This document shows positions 10,249 to 22,045 of a DNA stretch of 64,000 bases, one piece after another. The position numbers and the translations under genes are program-made. The stretch lies in contig MU400589.1 in NCBI GenBank assembly GCA_022578965.1, positions 146,591-210,590 on the forward strand. Reading direction: 5' to 3'. Each line of letters opens with the position of its first letter. Within the stretch, counting starts at the first letter, position 1. Source of the DNA: Xylaria sp. FL1777 (Eukaryota; Ascomycota; Sordariomycetes; Xylariales; Xylariaceae). The notes below the pieces were generated by a model. The model searched no databases and was not told the DNA's origin. It saw only the letters and a list, made by a program, of their open reading frames with translations.

Positions 10249-12485
10249 TTAAAGGAATTGATTGAAGTGCTCCATTTCAGACGCATCGGAGTCAGACTGC
10301 CCCGAAGAGATCGGTGATCCAGCACTAAACTGCGTCGAGATGCTCGTTTCACTACCCCGATCACTCGAGGTATCGTCAAGGACGACGAGGGCTGGTTTAT
10401 CCCTTTTCCTTGCCGCATTAGCCACCCTGGGATATATTTGCTGGCGGAACTTGTGCGGGAGGAATTGATTTTCTTTCTCAGTACCACTACAGTACTTAGC
10501 GTTAGCCATTGGCGACCTTTCCCCCCCGTGATCCGACCTAGAAGCAGTCCCCAAACCCCCAAGAGCTGCCATACAATAGCTGAAGGGGGAGGGGTTGAAA
10601 GAGTGAGTTTTTGACTCTTAAGAATGAATGTGACTTACTCCGCACACTTCTCCGTCTCCCACATCTGTCTTAGGAGACCCTTCTTCTCCTCGCTGCGCAC
10701 GATGGCGTCGAACTCGAAATAAACGGGCTTGGCAATGAGGAGTGGCGTGTAGTCGTTCCAATGGACTGGAATCTCGCCGCCGTCGGCGCGTTTCTTTTTC
10801 CGTAAATCGAAGGCCCAGGCCATGCCGCCCATGGCAAGATATAGATCCTGTTCCACTAGCGGGATACCCTGGCATGTCCGCCGACCAAATCCGAACTGGC
10901 TGAACCCGTTCAGCTTAGGATATTCTGTCAACGGTTCTCTATACGTTGGGTAATTGGGATCGAGCCAGCGTGCCGGGTTGAAGCCGTCGGGGTCGGGATA
11001 CGTCTTCTCATCTCTCGTTATAGCCCTAGTCTCGAGTTTAGCCATGTTGTTCTTTTCGAGGGAGAGGAAGCGCTAACGTGTAACGCCCTAAACTTACCAT
11101 TCCAAGGCATGAATGGTGGCGCCGGCGGGGATGAAATAACCATTATACATATCGTCTTGTTCGACTGCATGAGGGATCCCTAAATTGTCCACGTCAGCAC
11201 TGATGGCAGTCGTTCGACGAAATGATATGTGGATCATCTCTATGCTGCACCCATTTCGCTACGTTGTCGACATACCTGTCGGGACAGGTGGCCTCCACCG
11301 AATAACCTCCTTGACAACCGCGCGTAGCAGTGGTAGCTTTTCCCGATCTTCCCACTGGGGACAAGCGCCATCGCAGACCCTATCAATTTCGTCCTGGAGC
11401 TTCCTTTCCCATTCCGGGTAATGCAGCATCGCCAAGATGAAGCTCTGAATAGGGCTGCCAATAGTCAACGCCCCAGCAATGGCCATCTGCCCAACAACAT
11501 ACGAAGCCTCGACCTCATTAATACATTCTGATTTGCCGCCGGGAAGGCCTGTATTCTCGATGAACGTGCGGATTAAGCTCGGCTGTACGGTTCCGTCGTT
11601 GATACGGTCATGCGCATATTGGACATTATCCTTCAGAAGTTTCGCCTCCATCGCATGACGGGCGTTTTCTTCCTTCTTCCAGGGACTCAAAAAGGTAGGG
11701 AGATACATTAACCACGAGATAAGATTTGGCAACGCTCCCGCCGGCGAGATCGTTACGAGGAGACCGGCTGTTGTGATGCGGAGCCGATCTGCTGAGTGTG
11801 GACTTCCCCATGTTAATCGGGCTACAGTGCGCGACGTAAACTGCTCAATAAATTCGCGGTATTGGGATGGGTCGGTCGAAAGGAGATAGAGGAATCGATT
11901 GCGCTCTTGTGTCGGATAATTGTGCAATGATGCATTAGCAGTCATCAATTGCTGAGCTAGTTTGCGCTGACGTTTCCATGTATCTATGGGCTTCATAAGC
12001 AAATAGTACTCCCCCTTACACGGATTTTAGAAACGTGCCGTTGCGACCTGTCAAAGCCAGGTAGTCTCCTTTGGTTCGGTTATCGGGGAGATTAGGAATC
12101 TGAGGGCGATCAGAGTAGATAGCAGCGCGTCGGGACAGTAGGTCGTGGGCGACTTGTTCTGATGAGATCCAGACGTGAACAGTGCCAAACATCTCAGTTT
12201 GATAGATTGGCCCGTATTCTTTGCTCCACTCATAGAATTTAAGCCACGATGCCTTGGATGGTACATCATGTACCCGGCCGATGATCGGGTAGGCTATCTA
12301 TGTTAGTGATATATGATACGAAAGACTCACCCACATGTCATTGGATAGGTGGGATATAGCTACTTACACTTGGGGCCCGGAAGAGGTTGGGCTCCAGGAG
12401 GAATCTTGCCCCTAGCAAGTTGTTGGCGCAAGACATAAAGTAGCAGTCCTACGAACGCAAATGCTACGAAGGGGATTACTGCCAT
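10249..12485 (-). CDS. Cytochrome P450 monooxygenase, six exons
   Basis: Exons in transcript order are 12485-12368, 12293-12048, 11983-11276, 11179-11098, 11025-10639 and 10579-10249, giving 623 residues in frame. Introns are 74, 64, 96, 72 and 59 nt; the second uses a weaker donor, GTCGCA. An N-terminal membrane anchor (VIPFVAFAFVGLLLYVL) is followed by the Pro-rich hinge PPGAQPLPGPK, the C-helix DTWKRQRK, the K-helix KEVIRW (ExxR), the PERF-like FNPARW and the heme loop FGFGRRTCQG with ligand C436. The I-helix reads AGALTIGSP, so the usual acid-Thr pair is not conserved. If the last intron is retained, a TAA inside the splice donor (10637-10635) ends the protein at 514 residues, a normal P450 length. 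Splicing instead adds a ~110-residue Ser/Asp-rich tail. The protein is an ER membrane monooxygenase of unknown substrate, with no biosynthetic cluster around it. Confidence 0.85.
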
Positions 12486-14464
12486 GGTAATCACTTCGAG
12501 GGGCTAGATTATAGGCATATGGCCGAAATCAAGGGCCATTTGACTATATGCTTCAAGTCTATTGGTGAGAGTAGAGCCCGAAGTTAGAGGTATCAGATGC
12601 CACTTATAAGTTGAACCGTGATTTCGTTATAATGGGAGTTGCTTATGGAAGCTAGGTCCCGAAGCTAATTTCGACCTATTTAAATCCACGAAAGTTTACT
12701 GCATGCAAAGCTGTCCGGCTCTCAAGATCCCCCCGAACCGTGAAAGAAGGCAAGGGTAGCTCGATGTCATTGGAGGGCCAGGTTATGAGAAGATTTCTCG
12801 GCAGGAATCGGCTTCATGGTATTGCCGTGATATGAGAGCAGAATGATTCTATCTGTTCCTTTACTGGTTGGGCGGCTCATGATATCGTAAGGCCTTCTAC
12901 GCCACATGGGATTACGAGAAAGGCACAGTCAGGGATGTGTAGTTGACCGGCGACAATATCCTACATCAAGAAATGTCGGCTAGTGTTGCTAATCAGGATT
13001 GGGTTAACATCGAAGCACCACCAGGATACTAAAATGCCTTCCTATCGGGAAATACTCCCAGGCTTTACTAGGGTCATAAGATTTCATGCTTGTTCCGAGA
13101 GGTTAAAGCGAGTCGATTTTAGTTGCTTGTCAAAGTCCCGATAGCCGGCGTCACAAGGGTTAGCCCGTCGCTGTGAAACGTTCTGCAAACGCCGTAGAGG
13201 TTGGTTGCTGTTTGTTTATGGTTCCAGGAAGCCATGGGAGTCGCGGCGAAGGAATAAAGCGAAGAGCCGACTCCAGCCACAGATTACATCAAAATGATTC
13301 CGATTCAGCCCTGGCATGGGCACTGGTGATTCCGATATCTCAATTCATCATTAGGAACCTAGATCGAGCTACTGAATGACTAGCTGAGCAGATGTGGCTG
13401 AGACATGCGCAGAATTTGCAAATAAACGACCAGAATACAGATGCGGTGTTTTAATTGGTATATATTGCTGTAGTTCATGATAATGACAGTCGAAACGAAT
13501 GTTCACGATCATTAACAAAGAGGCTGGCTGGCGGAGTACAACGTATCGAGATGTCACGATTACAGCTCGAAATATATTTTCTCGCCAAGTCGACCATAAT
13601 CGTTCGTATTGACCTGAGTTCGCCGGCGCGATGTGGATCATCCGGCCGTCTGCACGTCTCGGGGCTTAGAAAGTATAAATTGAATGGTCGGATGTGCACG
13701 TGAGAGGCAGCCACCGTCCCAATAGTGTGGATTGTGGATGGTGGAACGAGAATTCGAATCGTCCTCGCCCAATCAATGCCAACGCTCCGACCCTGTTAGA
13801 TCATTGGGTGAATGTCGACGTTGGAGACTGAATAGAGTAATGAGATGCGATCCACAGTCGGGATATTCTAAGCACGATCACCCTTCCCTACCATGCAAGG
13901 AACGTTGCAGTTGCAATCTTCTTACTCCCGTGTCCGGAAAGCGTTGCGAACGGGTGCAGTAAGAAGCACGGGGAGACCGAAGGACTAAATAGGCAGGTGT
14001 AGCTGGAATAGCCGGACACTGAGCCCGGCTCCTAAGACAGCGGCCCGAGACAGACCATGCCTTGGGGTCAAACATAAGACATGTCAGGTTAGATATGCAC
14101 AGTAAGTTCGCACCAATGCACTCGCCATGGCCTTTGGAGTTCAAATATTAGCGGCTAACCCTGATTAAGTGGTGCCACGGCGGACTCACGTCTTATTTAT
14201 TTACCTACGAAAAAGCCTCTATTAGCTGTCGGTACCCTCGTTCTAGGAACCGGTGAACGAGAGACCGTTCTCCAATCCTCCAACGCACGCCTGCCTTTGT
14301 CGTACATAGTGGCGTCGCGACCTCGCCGCGGCGTAGATTGCGTGCTTTCAATCAATCAAGGCTGCGAGTCAATATAGTAGTGCATGATCCAGCCCTAGCG
14401 GGGAGGTCGCGCTCTTATGCTCCTCGTAGGTGATACGACATCCTACTCTCTAGAAATAAAGCGC
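12486..14464. other. Intergenic, no gene seen
   Basis: The region holds the P450 promoter side and the 3' flank of the arginyl-tRNA synthetase gene. Several short open frames (13173-13379, 13369-13703 on both strands, 13732-14144) overlap each other and show neither domains nor consistent splice sites. I see no tRNA or repeat. Confidence 0.4.
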
Positions 14465-17025
14465 TCACATCCTGCCAAGCAGTGAGTAGATTATTACGCT
14501 AGACTTAAAGGAAATCTCAAGTTCTTACCTCTCAACAGGTGTAAGTCCCAGCAAGCGCATGCCATTGCTGAGGACGATTCGTGCCGTATCATACAAAGCC
14601 ATACGAGACTTCATGAGGCCCAGTTCTGATCCTACGATCCTTAGGTGGTCATAGCTCGAACTCAAGATGTGAGTCATCTTGAACAGGTAAGTGAGGACCG
14701 TCGTAGGCTCACTAGACGTGGTATTAGAGAGTATCCTCACTGGAGACGAGAGCATGAAAACTCACAGTGTACGAAGCGTGTTTTGTACAACATCGGGCCA
14801 TTGCGATAAGACCCGTACAAGGTTAACAGCGTGAACCTCTGTAAGCAGAGATAAATCGGCCGATGCGATTTCTTCTTCGCTGAGATTAGCCTTGCGGGTA
14901 ATGGAACATAACCGAGCATGGGCGTATTGAAGATAAGGGCCGGTGTCACCCTCGAACGAAGTCATGACGGCCATATCGAACTGGTAATTGTTGATCCTAA
15001 AAATATGGTTAAATTTAATGAATGTGAAACACAAAGGACGGCGCAATACGTACCTCTTGCCTGCCATATCTTGACACATGACGGCGCTGATCCCTAGAAT
15101 GTCGGCAACGGCGTCGGGATTTTCAACCTGCTGATACTTGTCCTGGTTCTTCTTCATCACATCGTGCATATAATCGCCGACGTCCCGAAGAATATCATCC
15201 AAGAACTTGACAGTGCCCTTTCGTGTACTCATACCTAAAACCATCCCAAAGTTGATGTGCTGCACTTTGGCAGCGATGTCTTTATGACCCATGAGCTCAA
15301 CAATCTTGAAAAACTGCTTGACATGCAAATCCTGCTGAGAAGCTATGACGTATATCATGTGGTCAAAGTGGTACTTTTCCTCGCGGTTGAGCAGTTCGCT
15401 AATATCACGAGTGAGGTAGAGGGCGGTGCCGTCTTTCTTTCGGATGATGGGTCTCTCTAGCGCCTTGCCAGGTTTTCCTGGTACATGCTTGCTAAAGTCG
15501 ACAATGAGTGCACTATCTGACTCCTCGGCGATACCCTTTTTTAGCATCTCTTTGGCTGCTTCATTCATAGCCTCTTCCGACACTTGACTCTCGCCTGAGT
15601 ATTCGTCAAATTGAATGTTTAGTCGTTTATAGGTCTCTTTATATCGATCGATACTGAGTTCTCGGAATCGCTTCCACAGAGCAAGAGCCTTCTCATCGCC
15701 ATCCACCATCAACTTGAAGTAACGACGAGCTTTCTCATCGGTACCATTTTCGATAATGCTTTGAGCCTCGGCAGCCTTGCCATCTTTCTGTAGTCTCTCG
15801 CTTTCTTCCTTCTCTTCGGCTATCTCCCTGTTCACTCTGACATAAATCTCGAAGAGATGATTGATGGGGTCCTGAGCTAGGGCCTCCTCACTACCATACC
15901 TCTCAAAGCCGATAGCGAGGATACCGTACTGCTTGCCCCAATCGCCGAGGTAGTTGATACGAACTACATCCCACCCCGCGGCGGCGTACAGATTACTCAG
16001 AAATCCTCCGATAATGGTGCTTCGCAAGTGGCCTGCGTGAAAAGGTTTGGCGATCTGGGCGAAGTTAGCATCCACTGACCCAACACGGTAACTCGGCAAG
16101 ATATTGAGGGGAAGCCGAGGCATATCTTACATTCGGACTCGAGAATTCGATGAGAATGCGCTTCTTGCCCTTTGATGGATCGCTTCGGTCCTTAAGACCA
16201 TTGGCCGTGTTCCTGCCAAAGTCGTGTCCCAGCTTCCGGGCGGTTGGTATCACAGCTTCTGTCAGAGGACCGGGCTTGAAGAAGAACGGCATGAAGGTGC
16301 CGCTGAGGACGGGTTTTTCGACGAGAGGGGATTCTGGCCACTAATAAAACATATGTCAGCACAAGAAAAAACAAACACGTCCAATAGGCTGGACACACAT
16401 TCTCTAGCCACTTCTGCCCGAGTTCGGCGGGCTTGCCCTTGACCCGAAGAGCGGGGATGGCGAGGACTATGTCGCCTTTGTCCAGAGACAAGGTCCATTG
16501 GAGCGCATTGTAGATAATGGTGCTGTCGACGCCGGTGATTTTGTGGAGGATGGAAGTTATGTGCGCCCGGTAGATGTCTTGGGGATTGAGCTCGGGGTAG
16601 CAGTTGGGATAGTCGTCGAGGGAGCCCAGCTGCAACCGAGCAGAGAGCTGTTTGTCTGGGTCGGTAGTAGTAGCAGTCATGGTGATAGCGCGCGTTTGTC
16701 TATGTGAGAGACTTCGTAATCTTTCGAAGGGTAGGTGTGCTGTGAAAGACTGGTCGGAAGAAGGGCGTACACTACCAGGTCTACGAGAAGAGTGGTAGGA
16801 GTGGTGATGGTGGTGGAGTTGAGGTCGAAGATGAAGTCGAAGTTGAAGTTGTGTATGCTGATTTTGGTGTTGGTGTTGGAGTTGGGGTTGGAAGACGTGG
16901 TGGGATTTTTGGCGGGGTAAAAATACTGAATTAAAGTTGTATCGCAAAGGCCGGGCAATGCGCAAATGTCTACCGCTAGACAGCGAAGAAGCGAATGAGA
17001 CGATGTGGGCTGAAGGCAGCGTCAT
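14465..17025 (-). CDS. Arginyl-tRNA synthetase, class I, six exons
   Basis: The enzyme charges tRNA-Arg with arginine. Exons in transcript order are 17025-16399, 16340-16131, 16054-15054, 14996-14766, 14711-14529 and 14471-14465, giving 752 residues. Introns are 58, 76, 57, 54 and 57 nt. The second junction rebuilds the invariant motif SSPNIAKPFHAGHLRSTIIGG, with HAGH (the HIGH signature) at 285-288; MSTRKG, the KMSKS equivalent, is at 554-559. The C-terminal anticodon-binding domain includes SYDHLRIVG and ends LGLTPVERM. The last exon is only 7 nt and supplies part of Arg, the conserved final Met and the stop. The N-terminus from 17025 is Arg/Ser/His/Gln-rich without acids at first, like a mitochondrial presequence. 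A second ATG at 16680 starts MTATTTDPDKQLSARLQ and gives 637 residues, the normal cytosolic size. One gene could thus supply both compartments. Confidence 0.93.
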
Positions 17026-17496
17026 ATATTCGACCACTCAGAAACCAGCGCTGTCGGGGCAAAAGGCAAAATGACCATGGGGTTTGGGTATCGTGTCCTG
17101 GCTTGCATACCTAATACTACAGGTATTTGCTATGAGGTTAGGTAGAGATTTTTTTTGTTTTAGTTTTAGTGAGTCAACAAGCGCCGATGCCGTCGCATGC
17201 TACCTATGTAGGTATGACAGGGAGCGGAATGCCACCAATGCGCCTGGTAGTTAAGTACCTGGGTAGGTCCGGGCCGGAATTAATCCCGCTAGCTGATGTC
17301 CTCAGGCAGCATGTTTCATTTTATTAGGTAGGTCTTCATTTCATCTGCATTTAAATAAACAGTTCACGAAGCGTAGTCTATTCCCTCCTACCTCATCTCG
17401 TGTTATGCCCAAACGCGAGCGTAATCCACGCAGCGTAGTTGTATATAAATAAGGGGGTATATACGGATCATGCAAGTCTTCCTAATTAGACCCTAC
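17026..17496. other. Short intergenic region between two minus-strand genes
   Basis: It holds the promoter side of the arginyl-tRNA synthetase gene and the 3' flank of the ferric reductase. Copies of the TAGGTAGG/TACCTA-type motif that recurs across the window lie at about 17205-17215 and 17255-17268. No gene is seen. Confidence 0.4.
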
Positions 17497-19414
17497 CTAA
17501 AAACTGTACTCCTCAACGTGTAAATAAATCCCTTGCGCCCCTGTACCTTTATGGACGGCTCGCTCGTCACTCAGCTTCGCCACGCTCGTTCTTACTTGCG
17601 CTACTAGTGACTGACCACCGCATACCACCACGCCTGTCTCGCCTCCTGTTGCTTCGACTGCGCTTCTGATGAAGCCCGCAACATTGGGTCTAGCCGCCGA
17701 CTGGAATATGTGTGAGTCAATGCTACTTTGAGATAGTCTCTTCCGAGGTGTCAGCCTGCCCGCAGGAATTGTCTCAACCCTCGCCGCCATCTCTCCACCC
17801 CGTATGAGTGTCTTCTCCGTATCAGGGTTCAGATTTGTAGACACTGGTGCCAGCGTTTCTAGCTGTCCATTTCCTGTGACGGCAATATGGACCGTCAGAT
17901 CAATGCCTACTGACTGCGCCTTGTCGATAGCTTCGTGAAGCCGTTCGTGGTAGAACCCTACTTCTTCACCCTGTCTTGCCGTCAACACGAAGTCTACCCG
18001 CTTTGTGCAGTTCGTCACTTTAGACTCGAGGAGGCTTTCGAGGATCGGTAATGTAAACGAGGCACCTGTCGATGCGGAAATGAGAATTAGAGTTTCAAAA
18101 ATGTCCCAGCGCGGAGGTTGACCGTAGGGCCCAACCACGAAGGCCGTCACTGTCGCTTTTTTGCCGGTATCCTCTGCTTTCTGCGCAAATTGATGAAGCC
18201 TTTTCGAAAACCCGTTATGTGATCGAACTACCAACTGGATACTATTGCAGATGCAAGTGCCAGGTAGAGGATGGGCAGTGGCAATAGTGTAGGGATGTGT
18301 TTCAATAAGTCCAATGCGAGGGATCCATATATAGAGATGCTGCCCGGCAGACCACTCAAAGTGCACATTTGAGAGAGTTAGTACCGTTATCGAGTTTCCA
18401 ATAGCTGTAAGTTGCGTCTCATAGCCAAATCGCCGGCCACCCTTGCAGCATGTTTTCTTTGGCTCAAATTTCATATTTTGCCAGACTAGCAGAACTAGGC
18501 GGCTGGCTCGATCAAAAGAGATGGCAGCAATGGCGAACCAGACATTGTACCTCGCGGCAACAGGGACATGGACGTACACTACATATAAAAATATGACGGC
18601 CGCTAGGATATGCTGAATGACGAAAAACTCGTAGGCCATAGACCGGAATGGCTTGAAAGACGTGATCGTCATCCATAGTAGAATACCCCACGCTGCAAGA
18701 CCGTAAGGCACAATGGTATATAGCGTTTCTAGCTCGTCTTGAACGATGTCATAGTACACCCACTCAGACCAGAAGTGGAAACCATGGACAGTGGCGGTAA
18801 CAAACATAGTCCGAGCAACCCATCGGTGAAGCCAGTTTAGCCGCTCATGACTGGTGCCAATGATGATGCCAATCATGTTGGTCTTGGACGCAAGAAGATA
18901 GAGCAGGGGAACTTGGGTTACGGTGACCCAGGCATTCCGGTAACCAATTCGTTCCCAGAAGTAAACGTCCTTAATCACGGCGCCTTGAACCATCATGTAG
19001 ATGATAACAGCCCAGTACGCAAGCATTACGAGAACACGGCCGAGGGGGGGAGGGGTCATCCAAGATAGGTATCGGACGGGAACGTAGAGTTGTGGGTAAC
19101 TCATCTCCCTCGCTACAGCCGTCAATGTCGCCCATATTTGCATAAATTGATTCGATGGTTTCGTGGGATACTGGACCGAGACGATCCTAGATCTGCGGAG
19201 TCTGCCATTCCAAAGTTAAACTAGGAGACCTCGAATTCATCCTGTCGATGTTGGCGCTGACTCACCGAATTGAATTCTGGAGGGAGTTGATGCCACGGAT
19301 ACCTGCTAGCAAGACTATGACAGCGGCAACAATATACCAATATCCCCGACCAAACGCCTGGTTCACCGGTGTGAACAAGGGATTCGTAGAGCCATGGTCG
19401 TGTCTGCGCTGCAT
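17497..19414 (-). CDS. Ferric reductase-like transmembrane protein (FRE family)
   Basis: Two exons, 19414-19266 and 19201-17497, are joined over a 64-nt intron and give 617 residues. The protein would reduce extracellular Fe3+ (or Cu2+) by passing electrons from NADPH through FAD and two hemes. An N-terminal helix (YWYIVAAVIVLLAG) precedes the ferric-reductase membrane domain. Its four heme ligands form two HX13H pairs: H175/H189 in LHRWVARTMFVTATVHGF and H247/H261 in IQHILAAVIFLYVVYVHV. The FAD motif HPYTIA is at 352-357, then GPYG near 408, an NADP-site STGASFTLPILES near 428 and the C-terminal VVVCGGQSLV. All catalytic elements are present, so it should be active at the plasma membrane. 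The upstream region contains HGATAA-type sites but none I would call a definite SreA operator. Confidence 0.9.
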
Positions 19415-20740
19415 TCTGCGTGAATGTCAGCGCTCGAGGATATGAGCAGCTGTGTGCGGACGGAACTGTCGACCAAAGTTCTAAGGCTGTAAACTTATCA
19501 TCGCCCGCGGTATAGCTTCAGAATGCGACGGCTTCTTGGCGGGGTATCGAAGGAGATCCGGAGATTTCAGCAAGCGCGAATACTCGCGTGGTTGGCCTCC
19601 TAGTAGACGATAAGTTCGGGAGAAAGATGGTGTCGACGCCACAGAAGAAAAGCCTTTGCGCAACGTTGAAATTTAATGTTAGCGTCAAAAAGGGTGTAGG
19701 TTATGAAGATGCAGATTGTAGACTACGTAGGTAGGTATGTATTGAAGGATAGAAAGCCGTCGGTAGGTATGGCATGTGGGTAGATGGCAGTGCTGCACAT
19801 ACGCAGTAGCAGCAGATACGTGGGCAAGATTACTTGGGTACTTGCTCTTTCATTGGACTTCTAGATAATCATTATGAACTACGAAGGTAAGTAAAGTACT
19901 TGCTTAACCTAACCTAGAAACCTGCCTCGCTGCCACAATGGAAACTTGCTCATAGCGAAAACTTGCTCACCATGCGACTAAGTATGTAAAGTGGGACGGA
20001 CTCGCCAGAACCATACCTCGGGTACACAATGATCCGTCCTCTCACAAAGATGTCACCATAACCGAGATTCTACAGGAAAATAAAGCATTTATATAACATA
20101 TAAAGTACTACAAATAAGACATGCCTTACACCGTTTCATTTTCCCAAGGTAGCGAAGCGTACGTGTGAAACAAAGGGTAGGTACCGTTTGATCTCAAAGA
20201 GCTAGTAATTGAACGGAACCCCGAAGCTTGGTAAAGGACACACGAAAATTATACCAAGTCCCGTAAGCTTTCCATGGGGATGGTATAGAGCCGTATATGG
20301 TAGATTTCACGGCTTTCCTTCACTATTGTTGTCAAATAGCAATTGCCAGTTTCCCAGTGCTAAGGTATGGAGTGAATACATGTACCTAGTTGACTTCTTC
20401 TTAATCAGGGTATGTCAACCTTGTTTCTCACCAAAGTTCATTCGCTGCTTTTGCATCACAAAGCTTAACCAATGATTTCGGATCGAATAATACCAATGAC
20501 TTCTTAAAAGGGCAGTTTCCAACCTCAACCCTTGAACTGTCGAATGTCTAAATTAACAGCCCTATAGAGATATATAAGAAGAGCTGCTGTAACGATATTC
20601 AATAATATCAATGATTAGGCCATCTCACTGTACCCCCAGTCCCTCGTGTTTAGTGTGTAAGTTTAACTTACTTATTCAAGGCTTTGGCTTAACGCAGCGC
20701 GGCTCATGTCCCCATTAAGACCTGTGTGTACTATTCATCA

Positions 20741-20770
20741 GGTCAGAGACTGCCAGAGACTGCCAGAGAC
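20741..20770. repeat. Short tandem repeat, 10-bp unit TGCCAGAGAC
   Basis: Two exact copies of TGCCAGAGAC (20751-20770) follow a third copy changed at its first bases (GGTCAGAGAC, 20741-20750). No function is apparent. Confidence 0.6.
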
Positions 20771-21830
20771 ATGAGGGGTCGTGGGGAACTGAGGGGCACC
20801 GTAAATCTGATAGGGAAGTGGGGCTACTGAGCAGGGCTCTGGCTGGGGCTCCGGCAGGGCTTCGATCGAATGCCGGGAGTCCGAGTGCGCTAGCGCCTGC
20901 CACAACTTGCTCAAATAGCCTCAAAGGGAAGCCTAGCCTGCCTCTAGGCCAGTCGCATCGCTGCCCTCCTTCTCGATGCCCCGCTAGCTAGCAGCTAGCC
21001 CAGCTGCGAACCCCGTTAGCGAATCTCTGTGCAGTGCATGCATGGCCTGGGCTCCCAAGCAGCCATCAGCAGCCATCGACAGATGCCCCCACCACAAGAG
21101 CTTGTTTTATATGTACCATATAGTTACTGATATCGATATTATCCAATATGCTCTGGTACAGTAGCATCATTACTCCTTCGTTCGGTTTTCCAGGTCTACC
21201 AAGTACGAAATTATATCGTATACGTGACATATATGACCAAGGAGTTACCGGTAGTCAAATTTGTTAGGGGACATAGTAGGTACTTAAGTAGAGAGTATCA
21301 GATCAGGCACAATATTGCTGGAGATACCTAGGTATGTCAAAGAGAAGATGAGCGGCTACCTACATAGGTAGCTTATAATTGTCCACGGACGAGAGAGGGG
21401 TCATGCAATTCCTGGCTAGATCCCGTACTGGGTAGGTAGCGACCGTAAGAGAATCTTGCTCATCTTGCTCATATTAACCTCATTCCAGTTCTATATGCGT
21501 GAGATACATGATACATGAAGTAAACTGCACCAACATGTACTTATTGCCCCTTCAATTCCCATTCCCAGGTAAACTCTAGTGACAGGTTAGGTAGTGTAAC
21601 CAAATGTACAAAGAGAAGCTGAAACTGTACACCATAAGTACATGCAATTCGCCTACTGGTGCACTTATTAGATGTGGTTGGAGCTACCAGGTTGGCACTA
21701 GGTAGGTAACAATATGGAGTAGGTACGGTTACCAAGAACCCGGATGGCAATGAGTCCCCGAGGTCTTGAGCAGATTAGCTACATGTATACATGTACACAT
21801 CCACATGTATAAGACCGTGCATACCTACAT

Positions 21831-21848
21831 AGTACCTAGGTAGGTACT
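21831..21848. repeat. Palindromic AGTACCTAGG/TAGGTACT element
   Basis: An 18-base near-perfect inverted repeat built on TACCTAGGTA. Related copies lie at 31571-31580, 39018-39027, 39458-39477 and 47593-47610, always between genes. See the finding on this motif. Confidence 0.5.
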
Positions 21849-22045
21849 TACCTGAAGTGAATAGTATAGAGTGGCGGGTCTGCTTGTTTTTCGCTACCGC
21901 CATATAAGAGCTACCACGGTCAATTTCTTTTGCCTCTATCTCCTTAGATTAAGACACCTCCTTCTTCACCGTGATCTGCAGGCTTCTTCGCTCCCCTACA
22001 CTTCGTCCAGCCGTATATCGTTCCCGCATCGCCCACCCATTCACA

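Larger units (their letters stand above)
19415..22045. other. Long divergent intergenic region
   Basis: The region separates the ferric reductase (minus) from the X325-like gene (plus) and should hold both promoters. It is rich in the TAGGTAGGTA-type motif (near 19727, 21310, 21430, 21705 and 21831-21848) and in ACATGTAT palindromes near 21780-21810. A short tandem repeat lies at 20741-20770. The open frames at 20209-20475, 20715-20924 and 21541-21750 have no domains. Confidence 0.45.

Noticed and set aside
10197..10562. Second minus-strand frame overlapping the P450 3' exon (121 codons)
   Set aside because: Shadow of the exon 10249-10579, which joins the P450 frame through good splice sites.
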